Source of the DNA: Megascapheus bottae
Taxonomy: Eukaryota; Chordata; Mammalia; Rodentia; Geomyidae
Direction: 5' to 3'
NCBI GenBank assembly: GCA_024803745.1
Contig: JANJXV010001725.1
Location: 19,174 to 83,173 of the forward strand
DNA length: 64,000 bases
The notes beneath the pieces are model-generated. The model did not search any database, was not told the origin of the DNA, and worked only from the letters and a program-made list of their open reading frames with translations. The position numbers and the translations under genes were made by a program. Shown here piece after piece: positions 1 to 14,200 of the stretch. Each line of letters starts with the position of its first letter. The stretch's first letter is position 1.

Positions 1-3000
1 TGATTTAACACACCTTCATTCTTACTTCACAAACATCCATTCTATGACTTCACACACCTCCATTCTGTGACTTCATACACCTCCATTCTGAGTTCACACA
101 CTTCCATTCTGTGACTTCACACACCTCCTTTCTATGATTTCACCCAACCCCATTCTATGACTTCACACCTCCATTCTGACTTCACACACCTCCATTCTGT
201 GACTTCACACACCTTCATTCTTACTTCACAAACATCCATTCTCTGACTTCACACACGTCCATTCTATGACTTCACAAACCTCCATTCTGTGACTTCACAC
301 ACCTCCATTCTGAGTTCACATACCTCCTTTCTATGACTTCACACACTTCCATTCTGTGACTTCACACACCTCCATTCTGTGGCTTCACACACCTACATTC
401 TGAGTTCACACACCTCCATTCTGTGACTTCACACACCTCCATTCTGTGACTTTACACACCTCGATCCTATGACTTCACACCTCCATTCTATGAATTCACA
501 CACCTCCATTTTGTGATTTCACAAACCTCCATTCTATGACTTCACACACCTCCATTCTGTGACTTCATACACCTCCATTCTGAGTTCACACACCTCCATT
601 CTATGACTTCACACATCTCCATTCTATGACTTCACTCACCTCCATTCTGACTTCACACACCTCCATTCTGACTTCACACACCTCAATTCTGTGACTTTCC
701 ACACCAACATTCTATGATTTCACACACTTCCATTCTATGACTTCACACACCTCCATTCTATGACTTCACACACCTCATTTCTGTGTTGACACACCTCCAT
801 TCTGTGATTTAACACACCTCCAATCTGACTTCACACACCTCCATTCTATGACTTCACACACCTCCATTCGTTGACATCAAAAACCACCATTCTATGACTT
901 CACACAACTCCATTTTGACTTCACACACCTCCCTTCTATGAGTTCACACACCTCCATTTTATGACTTCACACACCTCCATTCTATGACTTCACACACCTC
1001 AATTCTATGACTTCACACACCTCCATTCTATGACTGCACACACCTCCATTCTGTGACTTCACACACCTCCACTCTATGACTTCAAACACCTTCATTCTTA
1101 TTTCACAAACATCCATTCTGTGACTTCACACACCTCTCTTCTGTGACTTCACACCTGCATTCTGACTTCACACACCTCTATTCTGTGAATTCACACACCT
1201 CAATTCTGTGACTTCACACACCTCCATTCTGACTTCACACACCTCCATTGTATGACTTCACACACCTCTATTCTGTGAATTCACACACCTCCATTCTGAC
1301 TTCACACACCTCCTTTCTGACTTCACACAGCTCCATTCTATGACTTCACACACCTCCATTCTGTGACTTCACACACCTCCATTCTATGACTTCACACACC
1401 TCCACTGTGATTTCACACACCTCCATTCTATGAGTTCACACACCTCCATAGTGACTTCACACACCTCAATTCTATGACTTCACACACCTCCATTCTGACT
1501 TCACATACCTCCATTCTGTGACTTCAAACACTTCCCTTTTATGATTTCACACACCTCCATTCTATGAATTCACACACCTCCATTCTGTGACTTCACACAC
1601 CTCCATTCTATGACTTCACACACCTCCATTCTGTGACTTCACCCACCTCCATTCTGAGTTCACACACCTCCATTCTGTGACTTCATACACCTTCATTCTG
1701 TGACTTCACACACCTCCATTCTATGACTTCACACACATTCATTCTTACTTTAGAAACATCCATTCTATGACTTCACACACCTCCACTGTATGACTTCACA
1801 AACCTCCATTCTGTGACTTCACACACCTCCATTCTGGGTTCACACACCGCAATTCTGTGACTTCACACATGTCCATTCTGACTTCACACACCTCCATTCT
1901 ATGACTTCACACTCTTCCATTCTATGACTTCACACACCTCCATTCTTTGACTTCAAACACCTCAATTTTGAGTACACTAACCTCCATTCTGTGACTTCAC
2001 ACACCTCCATTCTATGAATTCACACACCTCCATTCTATGACTTCACACACCTCCATTCTATGACTTCACACAACTCCATTCTATGAATTCACACTCCTCT
2101 ATTCTGTGACTTCACACACCTCCATTCTATGACTTCACACACCTCCATTCTGTGACTTCACCCACCTCCATTCTGAGTTCACACACCTCCATTCTGTGAT
2201 TCACACACCTTCATTCTGTGACTTCACACACCTCCATTCTGTGACTTCACACACCTCCATTCTGTGACTTCACACACCTCCATTCTGTGACTTCACCCAC
2301 CTCCATTCTGAGTTCACACACCTCCATTCTATGACTTCACACACCTCCATTCTATGAATTCACACACCTCCATTCTGTGACTTCACACACCTCCATTATA
2401 TGATTTCACACACCTCCATTCTATGACTTCACACACCTCCATTGTGACTTCACACACCTTGATTCTATGATTTCACATACCTCCATTCTGAATTCACACA
2501 CCTCCATTCTATGACTTCACACACCTCCATTCTGACTTCACACAGCTCCATTGTGTGACTTCACAAAACTCCATTCTATGATTTCACACACCTCCATACT
2601 ATGACTTCACACACCTCCATCTATGACTTCACACACCTCCATTCTGAGTTCACACACCTCCACTCTGTGACTTCACACACCTCCATTCTGACTTCACTCA
2701 CCTCCATTGTATGACTTCACTCACCTAGATTCTGTGACTTCACACACCTCCATTCTATGACTTCACACACTTCAATTGTGACCTCACACACCTCCATTCT
2801 TTGAATTCACAAATCTCCATTCTATGACTTCGCACACCTCCATTCTGACTTTACACACCTCCATTCTATGACTTCACAGACCTCGAATCTGTGTCTTCAG
2901 TCACCTCCACTGTATGACTTCACACTCCTCCATTCTATGACTTCCCACACCTCCTTTCTATGACTTCACCCACCTCCCTTCTATGACTGCACACCTCCAT

Positions 3001-4572
3001 TCGAGACTTCACACACCTCCATTGTGTGACTTCACACACCTCCATTCTGTGACTTCACACACCTCCATTCTTTGACTTCACACACCTCTATTCTATGACT
3101 TCACACACCTTAATTCTTACTTCACAAACATCCATTCTATGACTTCACACACCTCCATTCTATGATTTCACACACCTCCATTCTGTGATTCACACACCTG
3201 CATTCTGTGTTCACACACCTCAATATTGTGACTTCACACACCTCCATTCTGACTTCGCACACCTCCATTCTATGACTTCACACACATCCATTCTGTGACG
3301 TCACACACCTCCATTCTGAGTTGACACACCTCCATTCTTTGACTTCACACACCTCCATTCTTGGACTTCACACACCTCCATTCCATGACTTCACACACCT
3401 CCATTCTATGACTTCACATACCTTCATTCTTACTTTAGTAACATCCATTCTATGACTTCACACACCTCCATTGTATGACTTCACAAACCTCCATTCTGTG
3501 ACTTCACACACCTCCATTCTGGGTTCACACACCGCAATTCTGTGACTTCACACATGTCCATTCTGACTTCACACACCTCCATTCTATGACTTCACACACT
3601 TCCATTCTATGACTTCACACACCTCCATTCTTTGACTTCAAACACCTCAATTTTGAGTACACAAACCTCCATTCTGTGACTTCACACACCTCCATTCTAT
3701 GAATTCACACACCTCCATTCTGACTTCACACACCTCCATTCTATGACTTCACACACCTCAATTTTGTGACTTCTCACACCTAAATTCTATGACTTCACAC
3801 ACCTCCATTGTGACTTCACACACCTCCATTCTATGAGTTCACACACCTCCATTCTGACTTCACACACCTCCATTCTATGACTTCACACTCCTGCGTTATG
3901 ACTTCACACAGCTCCATTCTGTGACTTCACAAAACTCCATTCTGTGATTTCACACACCTCCATACTATGACTTCACACACCTCCATCTATGACTTCACAC
4001 ACCTCCATTCTGAGTTCACACACCTCAATTCTGTGACTTCACACACCTCCATTCTGACTTCACACACCTTCATTTTATGACTTCACAAACATACATTCTG
4101 TCACTTCACACATCTCCTTTCTGTGACTTCACACACCTCCATTCTATGACTTCACACACCTCCATTCTATGACTTCACACACTTCCATTCTTTGACTTCA
4201 CACACCTCCATTCTTTGACTTCACACATCTCCATTGTGAGTTCACACACCTTCATTCTATGACTTCACACACCTCCATTCTGACTTCACACAGCTCCATT
4301 CTATGACATCACACACCTCCATTCTCTGCCTTCACACATCTCCATTCTAGGACTTAACACACCTCCTTCTTACTTCACAAACATCCATTCTATGACTTCA
4401 CCCACCTCCATTCTATGACTTAACACACCTCCATTCTGTGACTTCACACACCACCATTCTGAGTCCACACACCTCCATTCTGGGACTTCACACACCTCCA
4501 TTCTGACTTCAAACAGCTCCATTCTCTGACTTCACACACCTCCATTCTGTGCCTTCACACACCTCCATTCTA
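1..4572 (+). repeat. L-type higher-order repeat, copy 1 (long form)
   Basis: This block starts at a distinctive monomer run, TGATTTAACACACCTTCATT, which recurs at 4573 and 7977. Markers inside include CATTCGTTGACATCAAAAACC near 867, the TTTAGAAACATCC run near 1750, GGGTTCACACACCGCAATT near 1834 and again near 3520, and TGTGTTCACACACCTCAATA near 3208. It is the longest of the three copies. It carries 980-2147, which is missing from copy 2 but partly present in copy 3. No gene or non-satellite DNA was seen. The start may lie left of the window edge, so 1 is the first visible base of the phase I chose, not a proven boundary. Confidence 0.85.
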
Positions 4573-7500
4573 TGATTTAACACACCTTCATTCTTACTTC
4601 ACAAACATCCCTTCTATGACTTCACACACCTCCATTCTGTGACTTCATACACCTCCATTCTGAGTTCACACACTTCCATTCTGTGACTTCACACACCTCC
4701 TTTCTATGATTTCACCCAACCCCATTCTATGACTTCACACCTCCATTCTGACTTCACACACCTCCATTCTGTGACTTCACACACCTTCATTCTTACTTCA
4801 CAAACATCCATTCTCTGACTTCACACACGTCCATTCTATGACTTCACAAACCTCCATTCTGTGACTTCACACACCTCCATTCTGAGTTCACATACCTCCT
4901 TTCTATGACTTCACACACTTCCATTCTGTGACTTCACACACCTCCATTCTGTGGCTTCACACACCTACATTCTGAGTTCACACACCTCCATTCTGTGACT
5001 TCACACACCTCCATTCTGTGACTTTACACACCTCGATCCTATGACTTCACACCTCCATTCTATGAATTCACACACCTCCATTTTGTGATTTCACAAACCT
5101 CCATTCTATGACTTCACACACCTCCATTCTGTGACTTCATACACCTCCATTCTGAGTTCACACACCTCCATTCTATGACTTCACACATCTCCATTCTATG
5201 ACTTCACTCACCTCCATTCTGACTTCACACACCTCCATTCTGACTTCACACACCTCAATTCTGTGACTTCCCACACCTCCATTCTATGATTTCACACACT
5301 TCCATTCTATGACTTCACACACCTCCATTCTATGACTTCACACACCTCATTTCTGAGTTGACACACCTCCATTCTGTGATTTAACACACCTCCAATCTGA
5401 CTTCACACACCTCCATTCTATGACTTCACACACCTCCATTCGTTGACATCAAAAACCACCATTCTTTGACTTCACACAACTCCATTTTGACTTCACACAC
5501 CTCCCTTCTATGAGTTCACACACCTCCATTTTATGACTTCACACACCTCCATTCTGTGACTTCACCCACCTCCATTCTGAGTTCACACACCTCCATTCTG
5601 TGATTCACACACCTTCATTCTGTGACTTCACACACCTCCATTCTATGACTTCACACACCTCCATTCTGTGACTTCACACACCTCCATTCTGTGACTTCAC
5701 CCACCTCCATTCTGAGTTCACACACCTCCATTCTATGACTTCACACACCTCCATTCTATGAATTCACACACCTCCATTCTGTGACTTCACACACCTCCAT
5801 TATATGATTTCACACACATCCATTCTATGACTTCACACACCTCCATTGTGACTTCACACACCTTGATTCTATGATTTCACATACCTCCATTCTGAATTCA
5901 CACACCTCCATTCTATGACTTCACACACCTCCATTCTGACTTCACACAGCTCCATTGTGTGACTTCACAAAACTCCATTCTATGATTTCACACACCTCCA
6001 TACTATGACTTCACACACCTCCATCTATGACTTCACACACCTCCATTCTGAGTTCACACACCTCCACTCTGTGACTTCACACACCTCCATTCTGACTTCA
6101 CTCACCTCCATTGTATGACTTCACTCACCTAGATTCTGTGACTTCACACACCTCCATTCTATGACTTCACACACTTCAATTGTGACGTCACACACCTCCA
6201 TTCTTTGAATTCACAAATCTCCATTCTATGACTTCGCACACCTCCATTCTGACTTTACACACCTCCATTCTATGACTTCACAGACCTCGAATCTGTGTCT
6301 TCAGTCACCTCCACTGTATGACTTCACACTCCTCCATTCTATGACTTCCCACACCTCCTTTCTATGACTTCACCCACCTCCCTTCTATGACCGCACACCT
6401 CCATTCGAGACTTCACACACCTCCATTGTGTGACTTCACACACCTCCATTCTGTGACTTCACACACCTCCATTCTTTGACTTCACACACCTCTATTCTAT
6501 GACTTCACACACCTTAATTCTTACTTCACAAACATCCATTCTATGACTTCACACACCTCCATTCTATGATTTCACACACCTCCATTCTGTGATTCACACA
6601 CCTGCATTCTGTGTTCACACACCTCAATATTGTGACTTCACACACCTCCATTCTGACTTCACACACCTCCATTCTATGACTTCACACACATCCATTCTGT
6701 GACGTCACACACCTCCATTCTGAGTTGACACACCTCCATTCTTTGACTTCACACACCTCCATTCTTGGACTTCACACACCTCCATTCCATGACTTCACAC
6801 ACCTCCATTCTATGACTTCACATACCTTCATTCTTACTTTAGTAACATCCATTCTATGACTTCACACACCTCCATTGTATGACTTCACAAACCTCCATTC
6901 TGTGACTTCACACACCTCCATTCTGGGTTCACACACCGCAATTCTGTGACTTCACACATGTCCATTCTGACTTCACACACCTCCATTCTATGACTTCACA
7001 CACTTCCATTCTATGACTTCACACACCTCCATTCTTTGACTTCAAACACCTCAATTTTGAGTACACAAACCTCCATTCTGTGACTTCACACACCTCCATT
7101 CTATGAATTCACACACCTCCATTCTGACTTCACACACCTCCATTCTATGACTTCACACACCTCAATTTTGTGACTTCTCACACCTAAATTCTATGACTTC
7201 ACACACCTCCATTGTGACTTCACACACCTCCATTCTATGAGTTCACACACCTCCATTCTGACTTCACACACCTCCATTCTATGACTTCACACTCCTGCGT
7301 TATGACTTCACACAGCTCCATTCTGTGACTTCACAAAACTCCATTCTGTGATTTCACACACCTCCATACTATGACTTCACACACCTCCATCTATGACTTC
7401 ACACACCTCCATTCTGAGTTCACACACCTCCATTCTGTGACTTCACACACCTCCATTCTGACTTCACACACCTTCATTTTATGACTTCACAAACATACAT

Positions 7501-7976
7501 TCTGTGACTTCACACATCTCCTTTCTGTGACTTCACACACCTCCATTCTATGACTTCACACACCTCCATTCTATGACTTCACACACTTCCATTCTTTGAC
7601 TTCACACACCTCCATTCTTTGACTTCACACATCTCCATTGTGAGTTCACACACCTTCATTCTATGACTTCACACACCTCCATTCTGACTTCACACAGCTC
7701 CATTCTATGACATCACACACCTCCATTCTCTGCCTTCACACATCTCCATTCTAGGACTTAACACACCTCCTTCTTACTTCACAAACATCCATTCTATGAC
7801 TTCACCCACCTCCATTCTATGACTTAACACACCTCCATTCTGTGACTTCACACACCACCATTCTGAGTCCACACACCTCCATTCTGGGACTTCACACACC
7901 TCCATTCTGACTTCAAACAGCTCCATTCTCTGACTTCACACACCTCCATTCTGTGCCTTCACACACCTCCATTCTA
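4573..7976 (+). repeat. L-type higher-order repeat, copy 2 (short form, 3,404 bp)
   Basis: 4573 to about 5549 repeats 1-977 at an offset of 4,572 bp. From about 5550 to 7976 it repeats about 2146-4572 at an offset of 3,404 bp. The copy is therefore copy 1 minus 1,168 bp. Differences from copy 1 are sparse single bases, for example CATCCC for CATCCA near 4610 and CTTCCCACACCTCC for CTTTCCACACCAAC near 5270. The junction lies within ordinary monomers, as expected for unequal crossing-over between similar units. No gene seen. Confidence 0.88.
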
Positions 7977-10100
7977 TGATTTAACACACCTTCATTCTTA
8001 CTTCACAAACATCCATTCTATGACTTCACACACCTCCATTCTGTGACTTCATACACCTCCATTCTGAGTTCACACACTTCCATTCTGTGACTTCACACAC
8101 CTCCTTTCTATGATTTCACCCAACCCCATTCTATGACTTCACACCTCCATTCTGACTTCACACACCTCCATTCTGTGACTTCACACACCTTCATTCTTAC
8201 TTCACAAACATCCATTCTCTGACTTCACACACGTCCATTCTATGACTTCACAAACCTCCATTCTGTGACTTCACACACCTCCATTCTGAGTTCACATACC
8301 TCCTTTCTATGACTTCACACACTTCCATTCTGTGACTTCACACACCTCCATTCTGTGGCTTCACACACCTACATTCTGAGTTCACACACCTCCATTCTGT
8401 GACTTCACACACCTCCATTCTGTGACTTTACACACCTCGATCCTATGACTTCACACCTCCATTCTATGAATTCACACACCTCCATTTTGTGATTTCACAA
8501 ACCTCCATTCTATGACTTCACACACCTCCATTCTGTGACTTCATACACCTCCATTCTGAGTTCACACACCTCCATTCTATGACTTCACACATCTCCATTC
8601 TATGACTTCACTCACCTCCATTCTGACTTCACACACCTCCATTCTGACTTCACACACCTCAATTCTGTGACTTCCCACACCTCCATTCTATGATTTCACA
8701 CACTTCCATTCTATGACTTCACACACCTCCATTCTATGACTTCACACACCTCATTTCTGAGTTGACACACCTCCATTCTGTGATTTAACACACCTCCAAT
8801 CTGACTTCACACACCTCCATTCTATGACTTCACACACCTCCATTCGTTGACATCAAAAACCACCATTCTTTGACTTCACACAACTCCATTTTGACTTCAC
8901 ACACCTCCCTTCTATGAGTTCACACACCTCCATTTTATGACTTCACACACCTCCATTCTATGACTTCACACACCTCCATTCTGTGACTTCACACACCTCC
9001 ACTCTATGACTTCAAACACCTTCATTCTTATTTCACAAACATCCATTCTGTGACTTCACACTCCTCTCTTCTGTGACTTCACACCTGCATTCTAACTTCA
9101 CACACCTCTATTCTGTGAATGCACACAACTCAATTCTGTGACTTCGCACACCTCCATTCTGACTTCACACACCTCCATTCTATGACTTCACACACCTCTA
9201 TTCTGTGAATTCACACACCTCCATTCTGACTTCACACACCTCCTTTCTGACTTCACACAGCTCCATTCTATGACTTCACACACCTCCATTCTGTGACATC
9301 ACACACCTCCATTCTATGACTTCACACACCTCCACTGTGATTTCACACACCTCCATTCTATGAGTTCACACACCTCCATAGTGACTTCACACACCTCAAT
9401 TCTATGACTTCACACACCTCCATTCTGACTTCACATACCTCCATTCTGTGACTTCAAAGATTCCATTTTATGATTTCACACACCTCCATTCTATGAATTC
9501 ACACACCTCCATTCTGTGACTTCACACACCTCCATTCTATGACTTCACACACCTCCATTCTGTGACTTCACCCACCTCCATTCTGAGTTCACACACCTCC
9601 ATTCTGTGACTTCATACACCTTCATTCTGTGACTTCACACACCTCCATTCTATGACTTCACACACCTTCATTCTTACTTTAGAAACATCCATTCTATGAC
9701 TTCACACACCTCCATTGTATGACTTCACAAACCTCCATTCTGTGACTTCACACACCTCCATTCTGGGTTCACACACCGCAATTCTGTGACTTCACACATG
9801 TCCATTCTGACTTCACACACCTCCATTCTATGACTTCACACACTTCCATTCTATGACTTCACACACCTCCATTCTTTGACTTCAAACACCTCAATTTTGA
9901 GTACACAAACCTCCATTCTGTGACTTCACACACCTCCATTCTATGAATTCACACAGCTCCATTCTGACTTAACACACCTCCATTCTATGACTTCACACAC
10001 CTCAATTTTGTGACTTCTCACAGCTAAATTCTATGACTTCACACACCTCCATTGTGACTTCACAAACATACATTCTGTGACTTCACATATCTCCTTTCTG
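7977..10100 (+). repeat. L-type higher-order repeat, copy 3 (rearranged, incomplete)
   Basis: 7977 to about 8954 repeats the start of copies 1 and 2. It then follows copy 1 through the stretch copy 2 has lost (CACTCTATGACTTCAAACAC near 8999; TTTAGAAACATCC near 9679; the GGGTTCACACACCGCAATT marker near 9765). It jumps to sequence like 3700-3800 near 9945, and to sequence like 4085-4120 near 10060. After about 10100 the markers are R-type. The right boundary is approximate. Confidence 0.75.
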
Positions 10101-12026
10101 TGACTTCACACACCTTCATTCTGACTTCACACACCTCCATTCTCTGACTTCACACACCTCAGTTCTGTGACTTGACACACCTCCATTCTGACTTCACACA
10201 CCTCCATTCTATGACTTCACACACCTCCATTCTGTGACTTCACACACCTCCATTCTGACTTCACACACCTCCATTCTGATTTCACACAGCTCCATTCTAT
10301 AAATTCACACACCTCCATTCTGTGACTTCACACACCACCTTTTTGACTTCACACACATCCATTCTGTGACTTCACACACCTCCATTCTGTGACTTCACAC
10401 ACCTCCGTTTTGACTTCACACACTTCCAATCTGTGACTTCACACACCTCCATTCTGTGACTTCACACACCTCTATTGTTTCACTTCACACACCTCCATTC
10501 TTTGACTTCACACCCCGCCATTCCATGACTTCACAAACCTCCATTCTATGAGTTCACACACCTCCATTCTATGAGTTCACACACCTCCAATTTGACTTCA
10601 CACACCTCCATTCTATGACTTCAAACACCTTCATTCTTACTTCAGAAACATCCATTCTCTGACTTCACACACCTCCATTCTATGACTTCACACACCTTCA
10701 TTCTTACTTTAGAAACATCCATTCTATGACTTCACACACCTCCATTGTATGACTTCACAAACCTCCATTCTGTGACTTCACACACCTCCATTCTGGGTTC
10801 ACACACCTCAATTCTGTGACTTCACACATGTCCATTCTGACTTCACACACCTCCATTCTATGACTTCACACACTTCCATTCTATGACTTCACTCACCTCC
10901 ATTCGTTGACATCAAAAACCACCATTCTATGACTTCACACAAGTCCATTTTGACTTCACACACCTCCATTCTATGAGTTCACACACCTCCATTTTATGAC
11001 TTCACACACCTCCATTCTATGACTTCACACACCTCCATTCTGTGATATCACACACCTCCAATCTCACTTCACACACCTCCATTCTGTGACTTCACACTCC
11101 TCCTCTCTATGACTTCAAACACCTTCATTCTTACTTCACAAACATCCATTCTGTGACTTCACACACCTCCATTCTGTGACTTCACATACCTTCATTCTGA
11201 CTTCACACACCTCCATTCTGTGACTTCATACACCTCAATTCTGTGACTTCACACACCTCCATTCTGACTTCACACACCTGCATTCTGTGTATTCACACAC
11301 CTCCATTCTGTGACTTCACACACCTTCGTTTTGACTTCACACACTTCCATTCTGTGACTTCACACACCTCCATTCTGTGACTTCACACACCTCTACTGTT
11401 TCACTTCACACACCTCCATTCTTTGACTTCACACACCTCCATTCCATGACTTCACACACCACCATTCTATGAGTTCACACACCTCCATTCTATGAGTTCA
11501 CACACCTCCAATTTGACTTCACACACCTCCATTCTATGACTTCACACACCTTCATTCTTACTTCAGAAACATCCATTTTCTGACTTCACATACCTCCATT
11601 CTATGACTTCACAAACCTCCATTCTGTGACTTCACACACCTCCATTCTGGATTCACACACCTCCATTCTGTGACTTCACACACCTCCATTCTTCCTTCAC
11701 ACACCTCCATTCTATGACTTCACACACTTCCATTCTATGACTTCACACACCTCCATTCTGTAACTTCACACACCTCCATTCTTCCTTCACACACCTCCAT
11801 TCTATGACTTCACACACTTCCATTCTATGACTTCACACACCTCCATTCTGTGACTTCACACACCTCCATTCTGTGACTTCACACACCTCCATTCTGTGAC
11901 TTCACACACCTCGATCCTATGACTTCACACACCTCCATTCTATGAATTCACACACCTCCATTCTATGACTTCACACACCTCCATTTTGACTTCACACACT
12001 TCAATTCTGTGACTTCACACACCTCC
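10101..12026 (+). repeat. R-type satellite block upstream of LTR copy 1
   Basis: This is ordinary monomer satellite, but with markers typical of the right half of the window: CACCACCTTTTTGAC near 10334, CTCTATTGTTTCACTTCAC near 10471, and CTTACTTCAGAAACATCC near 10636. The same ordered block recurs before LTR copies 2 and 3, so the LTR and its upstream flank were duplicated together. It ends with the monomer part ACACACCTCC directly abutting the LTR. No gene seen. Confidence 0.8.
12021..12026 (+). repeat. Target-site duplication, left (ACCTCC), LTR copy 1
   Basis: ACCTCC is the stretch at core positions 10-15 of the satellite monomer. It precedes the TG of the LTR and is repeated immediately after the terminal CA at 12345-12350. 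The monomer then resumes with ATTCTGTGAC, so removing the LTR and one ACCTCC restores an intact monomer. Confidence 0.88.
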
Positions 12027-12112
12027 TGTTGTGAGCCAGAGTGGAATCAAACTGTACCTTGGCTTGCATCAGACGATGGCTTTGTTGTCTTATTGCTTTC
12101 TGGCCCTATTCT

Positions 12113-12120
12113 ATGCAAAT
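12113..12120 (+). promoter_or_regulatory. Octamer motif ATGCAAAT in LTR copy 1
   Basis: An exact POU-family (Oct) octamer, 86 bases into the LTR and upstream of the poly(A) signal, which places it in the likely U3 region. It is conserved in copy 2 and changed in copy 3. Activity is inferred from the motif alone. Confidence 0.5.
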
Positions 12121-12194
12121 GACCTGAGAATTACCATATGAATGTAACATCTGCAGGTTCCTGGATCAGGAGGCAGGAAGAAGGGGGAGTGGAA

Positions 12195-12200
12195 AATAAA
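12195..12200 (+). promoter_or_regulatory. Poly(A) signal AATAAA in LTR copy 1
   Basis: A canonical AATAAA lies 168 bases into the element and is conserved at the same offset in all three copies. It supports the + orientation of the LTR. A T-rich, GTGT-containing tract follows about 50 bases downstream. Confidence 0.6.
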
Positions 12201-12344
12201 CAGGCAGTCTCGGCAGTCTTTACCTGGACTGCGGACATCCCGGACCCTCTGTGTCTGTCTCTCTTCTCTTTCTTGCTAGTCCTTGCCCCCGATTTCAGGA
12301 ACCCCAATCTGCGAACCCTGGTTTGCCGCCAGTTGGCCCCGGCA

Positions 12345-12350
12345 ACCTCC
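12345..12350 (+). repeat. Target-site duplication, right (ACCTCC), LTR copy 1
   Basis: This is the second copy of the 6-bp duplicate directly after the LTR's CA. The downstream monomer continues in phase. Confidence 0.88.
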
Positions 12351-14200
12351 ATTCTGTGACTTCACACACCTCCATTCTTGGACTTCACACACCTCCATTC
12401 TGTGACTTCACACGCCTCCATTATATGATTTCACACACCTCCATTCTATGACTTCACACACCTCCATTGTGACTTCACACACCTTGATTTTATGATTTCA
12501 CATACCTCCATTCTGACTTCACACACCTCCATTCTATGACTTCACACACCTCCATTCTGACTTCACACAGCTCCATTGTGTGACGTCACAAAACTCCATT
12601 CTATGATTTCACACACCTCCATACTATGACTTCACACACCTCCATCTATGACTTCACACACCTCCATTCTGAGTTCACACACCTCCATTCTGTGACTTCA
12701 CACACCTCCATTCTGACTTCACTCACCTCCATTGTATGACTTCACTCACCTCCATTCTGTGACTTCACACACCTCCATTCTATGACTTCACACACTTCAA
12801 TTGTGACGTCACACACCTCCATTCTTTGAATTCACAAATCTCCATTCTATGACTTCGCACACCTCCATTCTGACTTTACACACCTCCATTCTATGACTTC
12901 ACAGACCTCGAATCTGTGTCTTCAGTCACCTCCACTGTATGACTTCACACTCCTCCATTCTATGACTTCCCACACCTCCTTTCTATGACTTCACCCACCT
13001 CCCTTCTATGACCGCACACCTCCATTCGAGACTTCACACACCTCCATTGTGTGACTTCACACACCTCCATTCTGTGACTTCACACACCTCATTCTTTGAC
13101 TTCACACACCTCTATTCTATGACTTCACACACCTTCATTCTTACTTCACAAACATCCATTCTATGACTTCACACACCTCCATTCTATAATTTCACACACC
13201 TCCATTCTGTGATTCACACACCTGCATTCTGTGTTCACACACCTCAATATTGTGACTTCACACACCTCCATTCTGACTTCACACACCTCCATTCTATGAC
13301 TTCACACACATCCATTCTGTGATTTCACACACCTCCATTCTGTGTTGACACACCTCCATTCTTTGACTTCACACACCTCCATTCTTGGACTTCACACACC
13401 TCCATTCCATGAATTCACACACCTCAGTTCTATGAGTTCACACACCTCCATTCTATGAGTTCACACACCTCCATTTTGACTTCACACACCTCCATTCTAT
13501 GACTTCACACACCTTCATTCTTACTTTAGAAACATCCATTCTATGACTTCACACACCTCCATTGTATGACTTCACAAACCTCCATTCTGTGACTTCACAC
13601 ACCTCCATTCTGGGTTCACACACTGCAATTCTGTGACTTCACACATGTCCATTCTGACTTCACACACCTCCATTCTATGACTTCACACACTTCCATTCTA
13701 TGACTTCACACACCTCCATTCTTTGACTTCAAACACCTCAATTTTGAGTACACAAACCTCCATTCTGTGACTTCACACACCTCCATTCTATGAATTCACA
13801 CAGCTCCATTCTGACTTAACACACCTCCATTCTATGACTTCACACACCTCAATTTTGTGACTTCTCACACCTAAATTCTGTGACTTCACACACCTCCATT
13901 GTGACTTCACACACCTCCATTCTATGAGTTCACACACCTCCATTCTGACTTCACACACCTCCATTCTATGACTTCACACACCTGCGTTATGACTTCACAC
14001 AGCTCCATTCTGTGACTTCACAAAACTCCATTCTGTGATTTCACACACCTCCATACTATGACTTCACACACCTCCATCTATGACTTCACACATCTCCATT
14101 CTGAGTTCACACACCTCCATTCTGTGACTTCACACACCTCCATTCTGACTTCACACACCTTCATTTTATGACTTCACAAACATACATTCTGTGACTTCAC
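12351..14200 (+). repeat. L-type satellite block between LTR copies 1 and 2
   Basis: After the LTR the satellite resumes and soon matches the L-type HOR: TATATGATTTCAC near 12421, as at about 2396 and 5801; the TGTGTCTTCAGTCACCTCC run near 12915, as at about 2892 and 6294; and the GGGTTCACACAC marker near 13612. No gene seen. The boundary with the next R-type block, around 14200, is approximate. Confidence 0.75.

Larger units (their letters stand above)
12027..12344. mobile_element. Solo LTR, class II ERV-like, copy 1 of 3 (318 bp)
   Basis: This is non-satellite DNA bounded by TGTTGTGAGCC at the left and CCCCGGCA at the right, so it has the TG...CA ends of a retroviral LTR. The satellite bases ACCTCC lie on both sides (12021-12026 and 12345-12350), a 6-bp target-site duplication. 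Six bases is characteristic of class II (ERVK/betaretrovirus-like) elements. Inside are an octamer ATGCAAAT at 12113-12120, a poly(A) signal AATAAA at 12195-12200, and a T/C-rich tract with GTGTCTGTC near 12250-12280 that could serve as the downstream poly(A) element. No internal retroviral sequence is present, so it is a solo LTR left by LTR-LTR recombination. I see no obvious TATA box. Orientation + is favoured by AATAAA. It differs from copy 2 at about 4 positions and from copy 3 at about 13. The family name is unknown to me. Confidence 0.85.

Noticed and set aside
1..12026. CRISPR-like array of short repeats
   Set aside because: There are no unique spacers between conserved repeats. Units are contiguous 21/23-bp monomers with point variants, over tens of kilobases, and contain a vertebrate-type LTR.
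12027..12344. A processed gene or exon instead of an LTR
   Set aside because: The TG...CA ends, the exact 6-bp target duplication, AATAAA in mid-element and the absence of a poly(A) tail fit an LTR and not a retrocopy. No splice-bounded frame is conserved in all three copies.
12131..12359. Overlapping 73-residue open frames on both strands across LTR copy 1, and similar ones at 16270-16491 and 21107-21335
   Set aside because: They lie inside the non-coding solo LTR and run into the satellite. The two strands are open at once, copy 2 keeps only one of them at full length, and the peptides match no retroviral protein domain I recognise.
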